Assembly: GCF_003752175.1 (NCBI RefSeq) | Contig: NZ_RJVF01000013.1 | Span: 124,001-188,000 of the forward strand | DNA from: Comamonas sp. BIGb0124 | GTDB lineage: Bacteria > Pseudomonadota > Gammaproteobacteria > Burkholderiales > Burkholderiaceae_C | DNA: 64,000 nt | Reading direction: 5' to 3' | Part shown: positions 53,116 to 62,115 of the stretch, piece after piece | Layout of the letters: every line of letters begins with the position of its first letter | How positions within the stretch are numbered: the stretch's first letter is position 1 | Notes under the pieces: generated by a model | Database searches by the model: none | Told to the model about the DNA's origin: nothing | Seen by the model: only the letters and a program-made list of their open reading frames with translations | Program-made: the position numbers and the translations under genes

Positions 53116-53409
53116 ATGCCAAAAATCAGAATGGCTTGGGCCAGTGCACGCATCGGCGATGGCGGCCCCACAGTCAAGGGCCATGGCCGCTGGGTGGCCG
53201 ATACGGCGCACAACCGTCACGTGCTGGCCGAGTCGCTGGCTTATGTCGAGCAGCACCAGACGGCCAGCAACCTGGAGTTCTGGCTTGAGACACGCAAGCC
53301 GCGTGCGCGCAAGGCCAGCCGCGACGACTCGGCCTCGCAGATCCGTGCCCTGCCCTGGTGGGGCCCGACCAGCGCTTCGGTGCTGGAGTCGTCCCGCTCG
53401 ATGGGCTGA
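53116..53409 (+). CDS. Unknown 97-aa basic protein
   Basis: A small basic protein (MPKIRMAWASARIGDGG...) with a GGAGG ribosome site about ten bases before the ATG, which makes translation likely. Residues 30-75 (ADTAHNRHVLAESLAYVEQHQTA...) look helical. No family, signal peptide or membrane segment is recognised. It stands alone, convergent with the GAF-domain gene, and a hairpin lies in the 28 bases between their ends. Confidence 0.55.
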   Translation: MPKIRMAWASARIGDGGPTVKGHGRWVADTAHNRHVLAESLAYVEQHQTASNLEFWLETRKPRARKASRDDSASQIRALPWWGPTSASVLESSRSMG

Positions 53410-53430
53410 ACCGGCGGATCCGCCCTCGCC

Positions 53431-53451
53431 GCCCGTTTCAGAGAAACGGGC
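53431..53451. terminator. Bidirectional hairpin between convergent genes
   Basis: GCCCGTTTC/GAAACGGGC form a perfect 9-bp stem with an AGA loop. It overlaps the last codons of the minus-strand GAF gene and follows the 97-aa gene by 22 bases. No T-run on either side. Confidence 0.45.
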
Positions 53452-53932
53452 GCAGCCGCATCGCGGCGTGTTCGAAGAAAGCCACCTGATCCACATTCAC
53501 GGACCAGGGCGAAAAATCGAAGTGACACAGGCTGCCCTGCGCCGATTGGCCCGGGTGGCCGACGCGCGTCCCGATATAGCTGCGCACCAGTTCACGGTGC
53601 TTGTGCCCGGCCAGCACCGGGTCGGTCAGCGAGTCCGGTGTCCAGTACACGCCGTCGCGCACCACGAACTGGCAATAGCTGTCGGCCACCGGCACTTCGG
53701 TCAGGTCCAGCGTCAGCTCTTCCTGCTCGGCATCGACCGCGGCTCTGCAAACAAAAGTCGGGCCGTCGAGCCGGTACAGCGCCGTGAAGCGGTGGGGCAC
53801 CAGCGCATTCAGGTACAGCAGAGCCGAGCGCAGGCCCTGCAGGCGAATGATCTGGTCGAACTCCTCCAGGCAGCCGAGATCCGGTTCGTCGTCGAACCCG
53901 CTGCGAGCATGGGGGATGAGTTGCTCAGCCAT
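53438..53932 (-). CDS. GAF-domain protein
   Basis: A 164-aa single GAF domain: LYLNALVPHRFTALYRLDGPTFVCRAAVD, then PVADSYCQFVVRDGVYWTPDSLTDP and RSYIGTRVGHPGQSAQGSLCHFDFSP. GAF domains bind small ligands or tetrapyrroles, and single-domain proteins can act as redox or ligand sensors. It starts inside the last bases of the 2OG-Fe dioxygenase gene, an 8-base overlap, so the two are made together. The ligand is unknown. Confidence 0.75.
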   Translation of the reverse strand: MAEQLIPHARSGFDDEPDLGCLEEFDQIIRLQGLRSALLYLNALVPHRFTALYRLDGPTFVCRAAVDAEQEELTLDLTEVPVADSYCQFVVRDGVYWTPDSLTDPVLAGHKHRELVRSYIGTRVGHPGQSAQGSLCHFDFSPWSVNVDQVAFFEHAAMRLRPFL

Positions 53933-54713
53933 GCCGGGCGGCCGCTCCCTTGGACTCGGCGGCCTGCGCGCCCGGCACGGCATCCTGGAAGCCCTGGCGG
54001 CGGAAGGTCAGCACCAGCGTGTCGCGGCAACCCGCTTCGCCGTCGGGCTGGATCGGCGTCGTCTCGTGTATCACCCGGGTGTCGTCGAGCAGCAGCATGC
54101 TCCAGGGCTGGTTGAGCGTGAAACGCTGGCCGCTCGGCCCCTGGGCCTCGAACACCCGGGTCTCGCCGCCCTTCACGCCCGCGCACGCCATCATCACGAT
54201 GGCCACGAAATCCACGCCGTCGCGATGCGCGCCTTCCGGCGTGGGCCGGCCGATGCCGTCGGTGGTGTCGATGCGGAACTGGTGGGCTTCCACGAACCAG
54301 GTCGAGACCCCGCTGAGCGCCGTGCACACCCCCGAGAGCCCGCACAGCAGGGCCTGCCATTGCGGCTGCGACACCAGTTCGGCATCCATGGGTTCGAACC
54401 AGCGCTCCATGCCGCCATGCAGCGCGTTGTAGTGCACCGGCTGCCAGTGCGCACGGTGCGGCACCGGGCGGCAGTCGCCGGGCTCGACGACAAACGAGGC
54501 GTGACGGCGCCGGCGGTACCGGCCGCCATCCTTCAAGTAGGCATCCGAAGGCAGGTCACGCCAGCTTTCGCGAAACGCATCCCAGGTGGCCAGCCCGTCG
54601 CCGCACAGCTGGGCCACGGCGGCCGCATTCACCACGGCATATCCCTGGCGCCGCAGTAGGGGCACCAATTCGGCGACGGAGGTGAAAGGCGGCTCGAAGG
54701 CAGGCTGTGACAT
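53925..54713 (-). CDS. 2OG-Fe(II) dioxygenase family protein
   Basis: A 262-aa protein of the PF10014-type 2-oxoglutarate/iron dioxygenases, which include L-isoleucine hydroxylases. Iron ligands are the H-x-D of GAHRDGVDFVAIVMM and a distal H in RVIHETTPI; R in CRDTLVLTF should bind 2-oxoglutarate. VFEAQGPSGQRFTLNQPWSMLLLDD fits the core barrel. The substrate, perhaps a free amino acid, is an inference from the family. The ribosome site is weak. It is upstream of the GAF gene in one unit, 40 bases from the efflux-operon end. Confidence 0.85.
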   Translation of the reverse strand: MSQPAFEPPFTSVAELVPLLRRQGYAVVNAAAVAQLCGDGLATWDAFRESWRDLPSDAYLKDGGRYRRRRHASFVVEPGDCRPVPHRAHWQPVHYNALHGGMERWFEPMDAELVSQPQWQALLCGLSGVCTALSGVSTWFVEAHQFRIDTTDGIGRPTPEGAHRDGVDFVAIVMMACAGVKGGETRVFEAQGPSGQRFTLNQPWSMLLLDDTRVIHETTPIQPDGEAGCRDTLVLTFRRQGFQDAVPGAQAAESKGAAARHG

Positions 54714-54753
54714 GGCGATGAAAATATGAACGGGACCGTCGCAAAGCGGCAAA

Positions 54754-56283
54754 CTATACGCCTGCAGGCCGCTGCCAGCCCAATCCCAGGCTTTTCTGGA
54801 GCGCAATGTAGTTCGCCAGCAACTGGGCCTGCGCGCCGACGTCCTGATCCTGTGCATTGAGGGCCTGCCGCTGCGTGTCGAGCGCGTCGATCAAGCTGGC
54901 TGCGCCGGCCGCGTAGCGCTGCTGGACCAGGTCGCGTGCCCGTTCGGCCGAAGCCTGCGCCTGCCCTGCCGTCGCCCATTGGCGGCGGGCGGCACCGAAG
55001 CGGGTCAGCGCGCCGTTGGCGTCCTGCAGCGCGGCCAGCACCGTGCCCTCGTAGCTGGCCAGACGCGCCTCGCGCCCCGCGCGCGCCTGGTCCACCCGCG
55101 CCCGCACGCGGCCGAAATCCAGCAGCGACCAGCTCAGCATGGGCGAGACCATCACCGCAGCCGAATCGGCCGTCAGACCGCTGGGGCTGGTGGCGCCCAG
55201 GCCGATCAGGCCCAGCAGCCGCACCTGGGGGAAATAACCCGACAGGGCTTCGCCGATCTGTGCCGTCGAAGCCGCCAGCTCGCGCTCGGCGCGCCGCACA
55301 TCGGGCCGCCGGCGGATCAGGCTGGCGGCATCGTCCACCGCCACCTCGGCCGGCAGGCGCGGCAAGGCCTGCGAGCCGGCCAGCCGGGCATCGAGCGCGC
55401 CCGGCACCTGGCCGGTGATGAGCGCCATCTGGTCGAGCGCCACCTGCAATTGCGCCTCGAGCTGGGGCAGCCGGGCTTCTTCCTGGCGCTGCTGCAGCAC
55501 CAGGCGTTCGATCTCGATCTCGGTGGCGACACCCTGCGCGCGGCGCTGGCGCGTCAGCTCCAGCATGCGCACCACCTTGGCCAGCCCGTCCTGCGCCAGC
55601 GCCAGGCGGCGCTGATCGGCACGGTAGCCCACATAGACCTGGCCCAGTTCGGCCGCCAGCCGCACCTGGGCATCGGCCAGTGCGGCCTCGTCGGCACCCG
55701 CCTGTGCCAGGGCACCCTCGGTGGCCCGCTGCCGCCGTCCGAACAGATCGATTTCCCAACTGGCGTCGAGCGCCACGGTGTAGAGCTCGGTGTCGAGGTC
55801 CACGCCCGCCACCGCGTTCGGATCGCTGCCGCCGGCCTCGGCTGCTCCGCGCAGTGCGCGGTCCAGGCCGCGCTCCAGCGAACGCGGCGCGTTCAGATAG
55901 GTGTAGCCCGCCGATGCGCCGACCGACGGCAGCATCTCGGCCCGCCTCTGGCTCAACAGCGCCCGCGACGCCTGCAGCCGGGCGTCGGCTGCGCGCAGGT
56001 TGGGATTGCCCTGCAGCGCCTGGTCAATCAGGCTGGCGAGCGCGTCGTCGCCCAGGGTGCGCCACCATTGCGCGGGTGGACTGGCCGCCACCACGCCCGC
56101 CTGCCCGGCACGCTGCAGCTGAGCGGCCGAGACCGCCTGCGGCGCCACCTGGGGCGGCCCTTCGTACTGCGGCCCCAGCGTGCACCCGGCGGTCAGCGCC
56201 AGCACCGCCGCGCCGGCCAGCGCGCCCAGGCCCGGCAGCCCTGCGGCCCTGCCGGCACGGGTTTTCGGGTCAATGCATTGCAA
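54754..56283 (-). CDS. NodT-family outer-membrane efflux lipoprotein
   Basis: A 509-aa TolC-like channel. The signal ends in a lipobox LALTAGC, followed by TLGPQYEGP, typical of NodT/OprM factors. Two OEP repeats are visible, with WWRTLGDDALASLIDQALQGNPNLRAADARL and the C-terminal RDLVQQRYAAGAASLIDALDTQRQAL. Trimers form a duct across the outer membrane for the EmrAB pump encoded upstream. Its start lies 14 bases inside the emrB gene end, so emrA-emrB-nodT is one operon. Confidence 0.93.
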   Translation of the reverse strand: MQCIDPKTRAGRAAGLPGLGALAGAAVLALTAGCTLGPQYEGPPQVAPQAVSAAQLQRAGQAGVVAASPPAQWWRTLGDDALASLIDQALQGNPNLRAADARLQASRALLSQRRAEMLPSVGASAGYTYLNAPRSLERGLDRALRGAAEAGGSDPNAVAGVDLDTELYTVALDASWEIDLFGRRQRATEGALAQAGADEAALADAQVRLAAELGQVYVGYRADQRRLALAQDGLAKVVRMLELTRQRRAQGVATEIEIERLVLQQRQEEARLPQLEAQLQVALDQMALITGQVPGALDARLAGSQALPRLPAEVAVDDAASLIRRRPDVRRAERELAASTAQIGEALSGYFPQVRLLGLIGLGATSPSGLTADSAAVMVSPMLSWSLLDFGRVRARVDQARAGREARLASYEGTVLAALQDANGALTRFGAARRQWATAGQAQASAERARDLVQQRYAAGAASLIDALDTQRQALNAQDQDVGAQAQLLANYIALQKSLGLGWQRPAGV

Positions 56284-57871
56284 GGCTCACTCCTTCGCCC
56301 TTGGGCAATGGTTTCAGAAACAGGATCAGCGGCATGCTCGCCAGCACGATCACGCCAAAAATCAGGAACAGGTCGTTGTAGGTCATCACCAGCGCCTGCT
56401 GCTGCAGCATGCGGCCCAGCACGCTGGCGGCCTGGCTCATGGCATGCTGCGAGTCGCCGCCGTATTGCTGCAGGCGCTGCGCGATGCTCTGGATGACTTC
56501 CTGCGCATACGGCGAGTTGGCCGTGGTGGCGCTGCCCAGCCGGTCCACATGCAGGCTCATGCGGCGGTCCTGGAAGGTGGAGATCAGCGCCAGCCCGACC
56601 GACCCGCCCAGGTTGCGCCCGGCATTGAACAGACCCGAGGCATCGCTGGCCAGCTCGCGCGGCACCGACGAGATCGCCGCCTGGTTGAGCGCCATCATCG
56701 CGAACGCCAGGCCGCAGCCGCGCAGCAACTGGCCCGCCACGAACTCCGAGCCACGGCTGTCGGCCGTGAGCGACATGTCGGCAAAACACGAAGCCGCGAA
56801 ACAGCTCATGCCGATGAAGACCAGGATACGCACATCGACCTTGGCCAGCAGCCACGGCATGGCCGGCATCAGCAGCACCGTGGGCAGGCCGGCCAGCAGG
56901 ATCACGTAGCCGGCCTGCTCGGTGTTGTAGCCGGCGATCACCGCCAGGAACTGCGGGATCATGTACATCACGCCGAACAGGATCATGCCCACCGCCATGA
57001 TCATGAGAAAGACCGAGCCGAAATCCCGCCGCCACAGGATCGACAGCCGGATCACCGGATCCTTGCGCGTGACCTGCGAGACGGCGAGCATGGCCAGCCC
57101 GGCCGCCGAGATCAGCGACAGCACCACGATGAACGAGGATTCGAACCAGCGCTCGCGCTGGCCTTCCTCGAGCACCACCGTCAATCCGCCCAGCCCGATC
57201 GACAGCCCCGCGATGCCCAGCCAGTCGCCGTACCAGAGCTCGGACAGCCGCGCTCTCTCGTGCGGCAGGCCGACCAGCAGCAGCACCACCAGCGCCGCGC
57301 AGATGGGCACGTTGATGAAGAAGGCGTAATGCCAGCTGAAGTTCTCGGTCAGCCATCCGCCCAGCAGCGGCCCGACCACGGGGCCGAGGATCACCGTCAT
57401 GCCGAACAGCGCGGTGCCCATGGTCTGCTGCGCCGGCGGCAGCCGCGTGGCGACGATGGTCAGGGCCGTGGGGATCATCGCCCCGCCCGTCAGGCCCTGG
57501 CCGACCCGGCCCACGATCATCATGCCCAAGGTGGTGGAGATGCCGCACAGCACCGAAAACACCGTGAACAGCACCGCGCACACCAGCAGGAAGTTGCGCA
57601 GCCCCACGGTGCGCACGAACCAGCCGGTGAGCGGGATCATCACGATCTCGGCGACCAGGTAGGCCGTGGAGATCCAGGTGCCCTCGGTGCCGCTGGCCCC
57701 GACTTCGCCCTGGATCGTCGGCAGCGCCGCATTGACGATGGAGATGTCGAGCGTGGCCATGAACGAGCCCACCGTGCCCGCGGCCACCGCCATCCAGGCG
57801 GCCGCGTCGGCCCGCTGGGGCCCGGATGCCGGCGCCGCAGCCGGCGATGCTGCTGCTGAAGAGGCCGCCAT
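56270..57871 (-). CDS. emrB: EmrB-type DHA2 multidrug efflux MFS transporter
   Basis: A 533-aa, 14-helix inner-membrane exporter. GSFMATLDISIVNAALPTIQGEVGASGTEGTWISTAYLVAEIVMIPLTGW is the DHA2 opening with motif D1, and the helix 5 segment ALFGMTVILGPVVGPLLGGWLTENFSWHYAFFINVP carries motif C. It uses the proton gradient to pump hydrophobic drugs or uncouplers, working with the EmrA adaptor and the NodT channel. It starts ten bases after the emrA stop. Confidence 0.93.
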   Translation of the reverse strand: MAASSAAASPAAAPASGPQRADAAAWMAVAAGTVGSFMATLDISIVNAALPTIQGEVGASGTEGTWISTAYLVAEIVMIPLTGWFVRTVGLRNFLLVCAVLFTVFSVLCGISTTLGMMIVGRVGQGLTGGAMIPTALTIVATRLPPAQQTMGTALFGMTVILGPVVGPLLGGWLTENFSWHYAFFINVPICAALVVLLLVGLPHERARLSELWYGDWLGIAGLSIGLGGLTVVLEEGQRERWFESSFIVVLSLISAAGLAMLAVSQVTRKDPVIRLSILWRRDFGSVFLMIMAVGMILFGVMYMIPQFLAVIAGYNTEQAGYVILLAGLPTVLLMPAMPWLLAKVDVRILVFIGMSCFAASCFADMSLTADSRGSEFVAGQLLRGCGLAFAMMALNQAAISSVPRELASDASGLFNAGRNLGGSVGLALISTFQDRRMSLHVDRLGSATTANSPYAQEVIQSIAQRLQQYGGDSQHAMSQAASVLGRMLQQQALVMTYNDLFLIFGVIVLASMPLILFLKPLPKGEGVSLAMH

Positions 57872-57882
57872 GCGCCGCTCCT

Positions 57883-59121
57883 TCAGCGGCCCGCGGCGGG
57901 CGGCGTGCCCGTCGGGCGATCCGTCCGGCCGGTGCCCTCACGGGCCGAGCGCGTATCGACCGTCACCTCGACCGACATGCCCGGCACCAGCACCTGGCGC
58001 TGCTCGGGCGTGGGCTGGAGCTTGATGCGCACCGTCAGCCGCTGCACGATCTTGGTGAAATTGCCGGTGGCGTTTTCTGCGGGCAGCAGGGCGAACTGCG
58101 AGCCGGTGCCTGGCGACACGCTCTCGACCTCGCCGTCGATCCGGACGCCCGGCAAGGCATCGACCTCGATGCGGGCCGGCTGTCCCGGCCGGATCCAGCC
58201 GACCTGCGTTTCCTTGAAGTTGGCCTGCAGGTACAGCGCATCGAGCGGCACCACCGACATCAGCCGTGTGCCGGCGGCCACGACCTGGCCCACCTGCACC
58301 GTCCGGTCGCCGATGCGGCCGGCGATCGGGGCCGTCACCACGGCATCGTCGACCGGAATGCGGGCGCGATCCAGATCGGCCTGGGCCTGCTTGAGCCCGG
58401 CCTGGGCCTGGGCCAGTTGTGCCCTGAGCGCCAGCACACGGCCCTGCGCCGATCTGACCTGCGCCCGCGCGCCGGTGTACTGAGCCTGTGCCTGGTCGCG
58501 CTGGTGGCGCAAGGCCTCCACGTGTTCATGGGTATCGGCACCGGTGAGCGCCAGCGGCTCGAAGCGGCGCACCTCGGAGCCGGCGAATGCCAGGCTGGTG
58601 CGAGCGGCCTCTTCCTGGGCCCGGGCCTGCTCGAGAGCGGCGTTCTGGGCCTCGATGTTGGCGCGTGCCGCCGCGATGTCGGCCTCGCGCACGGCCGTCA
58701 CGGCCTGGGCCTGTTCCAGCATCGCCTGGTAGTTGCGGCTGTCGATGCGCACCAGCGGCTCGCCGGCCCGCACGGCCTGGTTGTCGCGCACCAGCACCTC
58801 GGTCACATGCCCGTTGATGCGCGGCGCCACGGCCACCGAGTCGGCCTGCAGGTAGGCGTTGTTGGTCGCCTCGAGAAAACGGCCTTCCGTCCACCAGTGG
58901 TACGCCCACCAGATGCCCCCGGCCGCCAGCAGCAGGGTGGCGATCGACAGGGCCAGCCGCACACGCGGATTCTTCAGGGGAGACGGGCGGGCGGCGTTTT
59001 CTTGGTGCGGCTCCCCGGCATCCGGAGCGTCGCCCGAAGCCCGGCGCGGATCCGCAGACGACGTCGAAGAAGAGGACAAAGAAGGCGCCCCGGCGGGCGC
59101 GTGCGAATCGGGCGTCGACAA
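57883..59121 (-). CDS. emrA: EmrA-type membrane fusion protein
   Basis: A 412-aa HlyD-family adaptor. A Ser/Ala-rich cytoplasmic N-terminus (about 50 residues) precedes one membrane helix (LALSIATLLLAAGGIWWAYHW). The periplasmic part starts ATNNAYLQADSVAVAPRINGHVTEVLVRDNQAV, the EmrA barrel-sandwich motif, and has a long coiled-coil hairpin (about 130-260) and VIDDAVVTAPIAGRIGDRTVQVGQVV. It bridges EmrB and the NodT channel. First gene of the operon; no MarR/TetR regulator lies beside it. Confidence 0.93.
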   Translation of the reverse strand: MSTPDSHAPAGAPSLSSSSTSSADPRRASGDAPDAGEPHQENAARPSPLKNPRVRLALSIATLLLAAGGIWWAYHWWTEGRFLEATNNAYLQADSVAVAPRINGHVTEVLVRDNQAVRAGEPLVRIDSRNYQAMLEQAQAVTAVREADIAAARANIEAQNAALEQARAQEEAARTSLAFAGSEVRRFEPLALTGADTHEHVEALRHQRDQAQAQYTGARAQVRSAQGRVLALRAQLAQAQAGLKQAQADLDRARIPVDDAVVTAPIAGRIGDRTVQVGQVVAAGTRLMSVVPLDALYLQANFKETQVGWIRPGQPARIEVDALPGVRIDGEVESVSPGTGSQFALLPAENATGNFTKIVQRLTVRIKLQPTPEQRQVLVPGMSVEVTVDTRSAREGTGRTDRPTGTPPAAGR

Positions 59122-59346
59122 CGGTGTACTCCTGGCCGGTTATTTTTGCTTTTGCAGCACGGGGCTGCGGACAAAATGGTAACCAGTTCAGGGGCCATTG
59201 CCTGTCATCCGGGCGTCGGACAAGCCCTCGATTGACAGGGGTCAAACCGATCGGATCCGTCCGAGGCGACTGCGCCCAGGGTGAGGCGGTTCGATGGCGC
59301 GGGTGGAGGCCGGCAAGCGCGGGCCGGGCCTGCGGTGCGGGCGGCG

Positions 59347-59577
59347 CTAGGCTGTCTTTCTCACGATCAGGGTGTACCCCAGCCGGTCGAGCAGGGACGC
59401 CGCCTGGCTGCCCGCTGCGTCGTCCGTCTGTGTCGCGAGCTGGGGCTCGAGGTTCAACGCGCGTGCCACGGCTTGCGCCGCCTGTTCGCTGCTGGGCCGA
59501 TCCGGGCCGCTCATCTGCAGTACGCCACGGCTGTGATCGCGCTGGCAGATCCAAGTCACTGCCCATAAATGCATCAT
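59347..59577 (-). CDS. Unknown 76-aa protein
   Basis: A short frame starting MMHLWAVTWICQRDHSRGV, with AAGGTGA five or six bases before the double ATG, which supports translation. The middle QAAQAVARALNLEP and tail ASLLDRLGYTLIVRKTA look like a small mixed helix/strand fold. An upstream ATG at 59601 would add eight residues and has no ribosome site. No family is recognised. It stands 225 bases upstream of emrA on the same strand. Confidence 0.5.
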   Translation of the reverse strand: MMHLWAVTWICQRDHSRGVLQMSGPDRPSSEQAAQAVARALNLEPQLATQTDDAAGSQAASLLDRLGYTLIVRKTA

Positions 59578-60210
59578 GGCTATCACCTTTTGTTCGCGCA
59601 TGTCTCAGCGCCTGGGGACTTCGACGCCGAAGCACGCCGTGTCCTTAAACCTGTCATGCCTCCCGTTGTAAACACCCGGCTGTACCCCTTCCGTAGGTCA
59701 CCGCGCCGCAGGCGTGTCCTGCCGGCGATCACGGGCGCTGGCCCCACTCCGGGGAACGCCGGGCTCCTACCGGCCACGTAGTCCGGCGGCGCTCACACTC
59801 GAAGGCAGGCCGTTCCTAGGGCTTTCCCGACTTCGGCGTCATCTGGAGCCTCCGCGTCAAGTCGGCCTGCACAATCGGCCGACGCGGGTGATATCCCGTT
59901 TCGGTACATGTACCGTGTACGGAATTCCGCCATCCCGACCGGGATGCCGACGGCAATCCGTGAAGCCTGTCCCGCGCCCCTTCCCTGCGCACGTGATCTG
60001 CATCTGCCGCTTCATGCTGGCCTGGAATTTGCCTGTATCCAGAACCGGCCATCCCTGTCCAGGGGCCTGGCCGCAGCCCACGCAGCGACCCGACAAAAAA
60101 ATGCCCACCATGCCCCCGGAGACCATGAATTCAGACCGCCGCTACCGATCCATGCGATCGCCTTGCGCCTACCCTCGTACGCCCGCAGGCAAGCCGACAC
60201 GCGGCTGGCG
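59578..60210. other. Long regulatory/intergenic region before the DctB-like gene
   Basis: About 630 bases with no supported gene. It contains a perfect 12-bp palindrome GGTACATGTACC at 59903-59914, followed at once by GTGTAC, which looks like an operator. A frame runs through the second half into the kinase but shows no signal or family features before the chosen start. Confidence 0.45.
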
Positions 60211-62115
60211 ATGAACCTGCGTACCTTCCGCAAGATCGTCTCGGCTGCGCTGGCCCTGCTCGCCGTGGGGCTGGGTGCGTGGCTGGGCTACCAGATCGCC
60301 GAACGCCAGGCGATCCAGAACCTGCGTGTCGACGTCAACCACCGCCTCGAGCTGTTTGCCTCGGCGGTCGAGGGCATGATCCAGCGGCTGGAACACGTGC
60401 CCGCCACCGTTCAGCTCAGCGAAGAGGTGCAGCGCCTGCTGCGCTCGCCCACCGACCCCGCCGCCATGGTGGCAGCCGACCGTTACCTGCAACGGCTCAA
60501 TGCCTTCATGGCCGGCATGTCGATCTACGTGCTCAACGACCGCGGCGTGGTGCTGGCCACCAGCAGCCCCCGCCTCTCGCCCAACAGCCTGGAGGGCGTC
60601 GACCTGTCGTTCCGGCCTTATTTCCTCGAAGCGCTCTCGGGCCGGGTCGGGCGCCACTTCGCCATCGGCACGCAGAGCAATGTGCCGGGCTACTTCGTCT
60701 CGCACCCCATCCACGACGGCTCGCGTGTGGTGGGCGTCGCCGCCATCAAGATCAGCCTCGAACCGGTCAACCAGATCTGGGAGATGCTGGGCGCACCGGC
60801 CCTGCTGGCCGACACCAATCAGGTGGTCATCCTGTCGTCCAACCCCGAGTGGCGCTACACCACGCTGGCCAATCTGCCGGTCGAGCGCCGGGTCGACCTG
60901 CAGCTCAACCGCATGTACAACCATGTGCGCACGCCGCGTTTCCCGCTCGATGTCACGCTCACCATCGACGAGGAGAACCAGTCGGTCGAAGGCGTGCTGT
61001 CGCGGGGCCAGGGGTGGAGCGGGCTTTCGACCCACGACACGCTGGTCTCGGGCAAGACGCTCAACGGCATGGATTGGCGGGTGATGATGTTTTCGGACCT
61101 GAGCCCGGTGCGGGCCCAGGCGCTGACGATATCGGCCATGTCGGCGGTGGTGATCGGTTTCTTGATCCTGGCGCTGCTGTACATGGCGCAGCGACGCCGC
61201 ATCTTCCGCGACCGCCTGCGCTCCGAGCAGATGCTGGCGCGCATCAATGCCGAGCTCGAACAAAAGGTCGAGGACCGGACCCAGGCCCTGACCGAAGCCA
61301 ACAGCCAGTTGCGCCGCGAGGTGAGCGAACGCGAACAGGCCGAATCCACCCTGCGCGCCACCCAGGACGAGCTGGTGCATGCCGCCAAGATGGCGGTGCT
61401 GGGCCGGCTGGCGGCCGGCATGACGCACGAGCTCACCCAGCCGCTGGGCGGCATCCGGGCGCTGGCGGGCAACGCCATCGAGTTCATGAGCCGCAAGGAC
61501 TACGTGGCTGCGCGCGACAACCTCGGCATCGTCGCCAGCCTGGCCGAGAAGATGGGCGCCATCATCCACCCCCTGCGCACCTTCGCGCGCAAGACCACGC
61601 CGCGGCTGGGCGAGGTCGATGTCGCGCATGCGGTGAGCAATGCGCTGTTTCTCTACCAGACCCAGCTCACCCAGAGCGGCATCGAGGTCGTCAACCGCAT
61701 CGGCCCCGGCGACGTGATGGCCTGGTGCGACATCAACCGGCTCGAGCAGGTGCTCATCAACCTGATCGGCAACGCCATCGACGCCATGGCCACGGCGCCG
61801 GACAAGATCCTGACCCTCGAGGCCATGCGCGGCGTCGACGCCCCCGAGGATGCGGCGCTGTGTGCCGCCGGCTGGGCCCGCATCGACGTGCTCGACACCG
61901 GCTGCGGGCTGGCCGACGACTTCGCCACCCATCTCTTCGAGCCTTTCTACACCACCAAGCCACGCGGCATGGGCCTGGGCCTGATCATTTCGCGGGACAT
62001 CGTCCGCGACTTCGGCGGCAGCATCCGCGCCAGCCGCCGCAACGGCCCCGGCGCCTGCTTCAGCATCCACCTGCCGCTGGCCGGCCTCTCAGAAGACCCC
62101 ACACCCCGAACATGA
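60211..62115 (+). CDS. dctB: DctB-type sensor histidine kinase
   Basis: A 634-aa inner-membrane kinase. The first helix is near residues 12-28, a tandem-PDC periplasmic sensor domain runs to about 300 (FASAVEGMIQRLEHVPATVQLSEEVQRLL), the second helix lies at about 303-325, and a coiled coil leads to the HisKA/ATPase core with H406 in GMTHELTQPLGG, the N box LINLIGNAID and DTGCGL. This order is typical of DctB, which senses C4-dicarboxylates. It overlaps the regulator gene by four bases. The actual ligand may be another organic acid. Confidence 0.88.
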   Translation: MNLRTFRKIVSAALALLAVGLGAWLGYQIAERQAIQNLRVDVNHRLELFASAVEGMIQRLEHVPATVQLSEEVQRLLRSPTDPAAMVAADRYLQRLNAFMAGMSIYVLNDRGVVLATSSPRLSPNSLEGVDLSFRPYFLEALSGRVGRHFAIGTQSNVPGYFVSHPIHDGSRVVGVAAIKISLEPVNQIWEMLGAPALLADTNQVVILSSNPEWRYTTLANLPVERRVDLQLNRMYNHVRTPRFPLDVTLTIDEENQSVEGVLSRGQGWSGLSTHDTLVSGKTLNGMDWRVMMFSDLSPVRAQALTISAMSAVVIGFLILALLYMAQRRRIFRDRLRSEQMLARINAELEQKVEDRTQALTEANSQLRREVSEREQAESTLRATQDELVHAAKMAVLGRLAAGMTHELTQPLGGIRALAGNAIEFMSRKDYVAARDNLGIVASLAEKMGAIIHPLRTFARKTTPRLGEVDVAHAVSNALFLYQTQLTQSGIEVVNRIGPGDVMAWCDINRLEQVLINLIGNAIDAMATAPDKILTLEAMRGVDAPEDAALCAAGWARIDVLDTGCGLADDFATHLFEPFYTTKPRGMGLGLIISRDIVRDFGGSIRASRRNGPGACFSIHLPLAGLSEDPTPRT

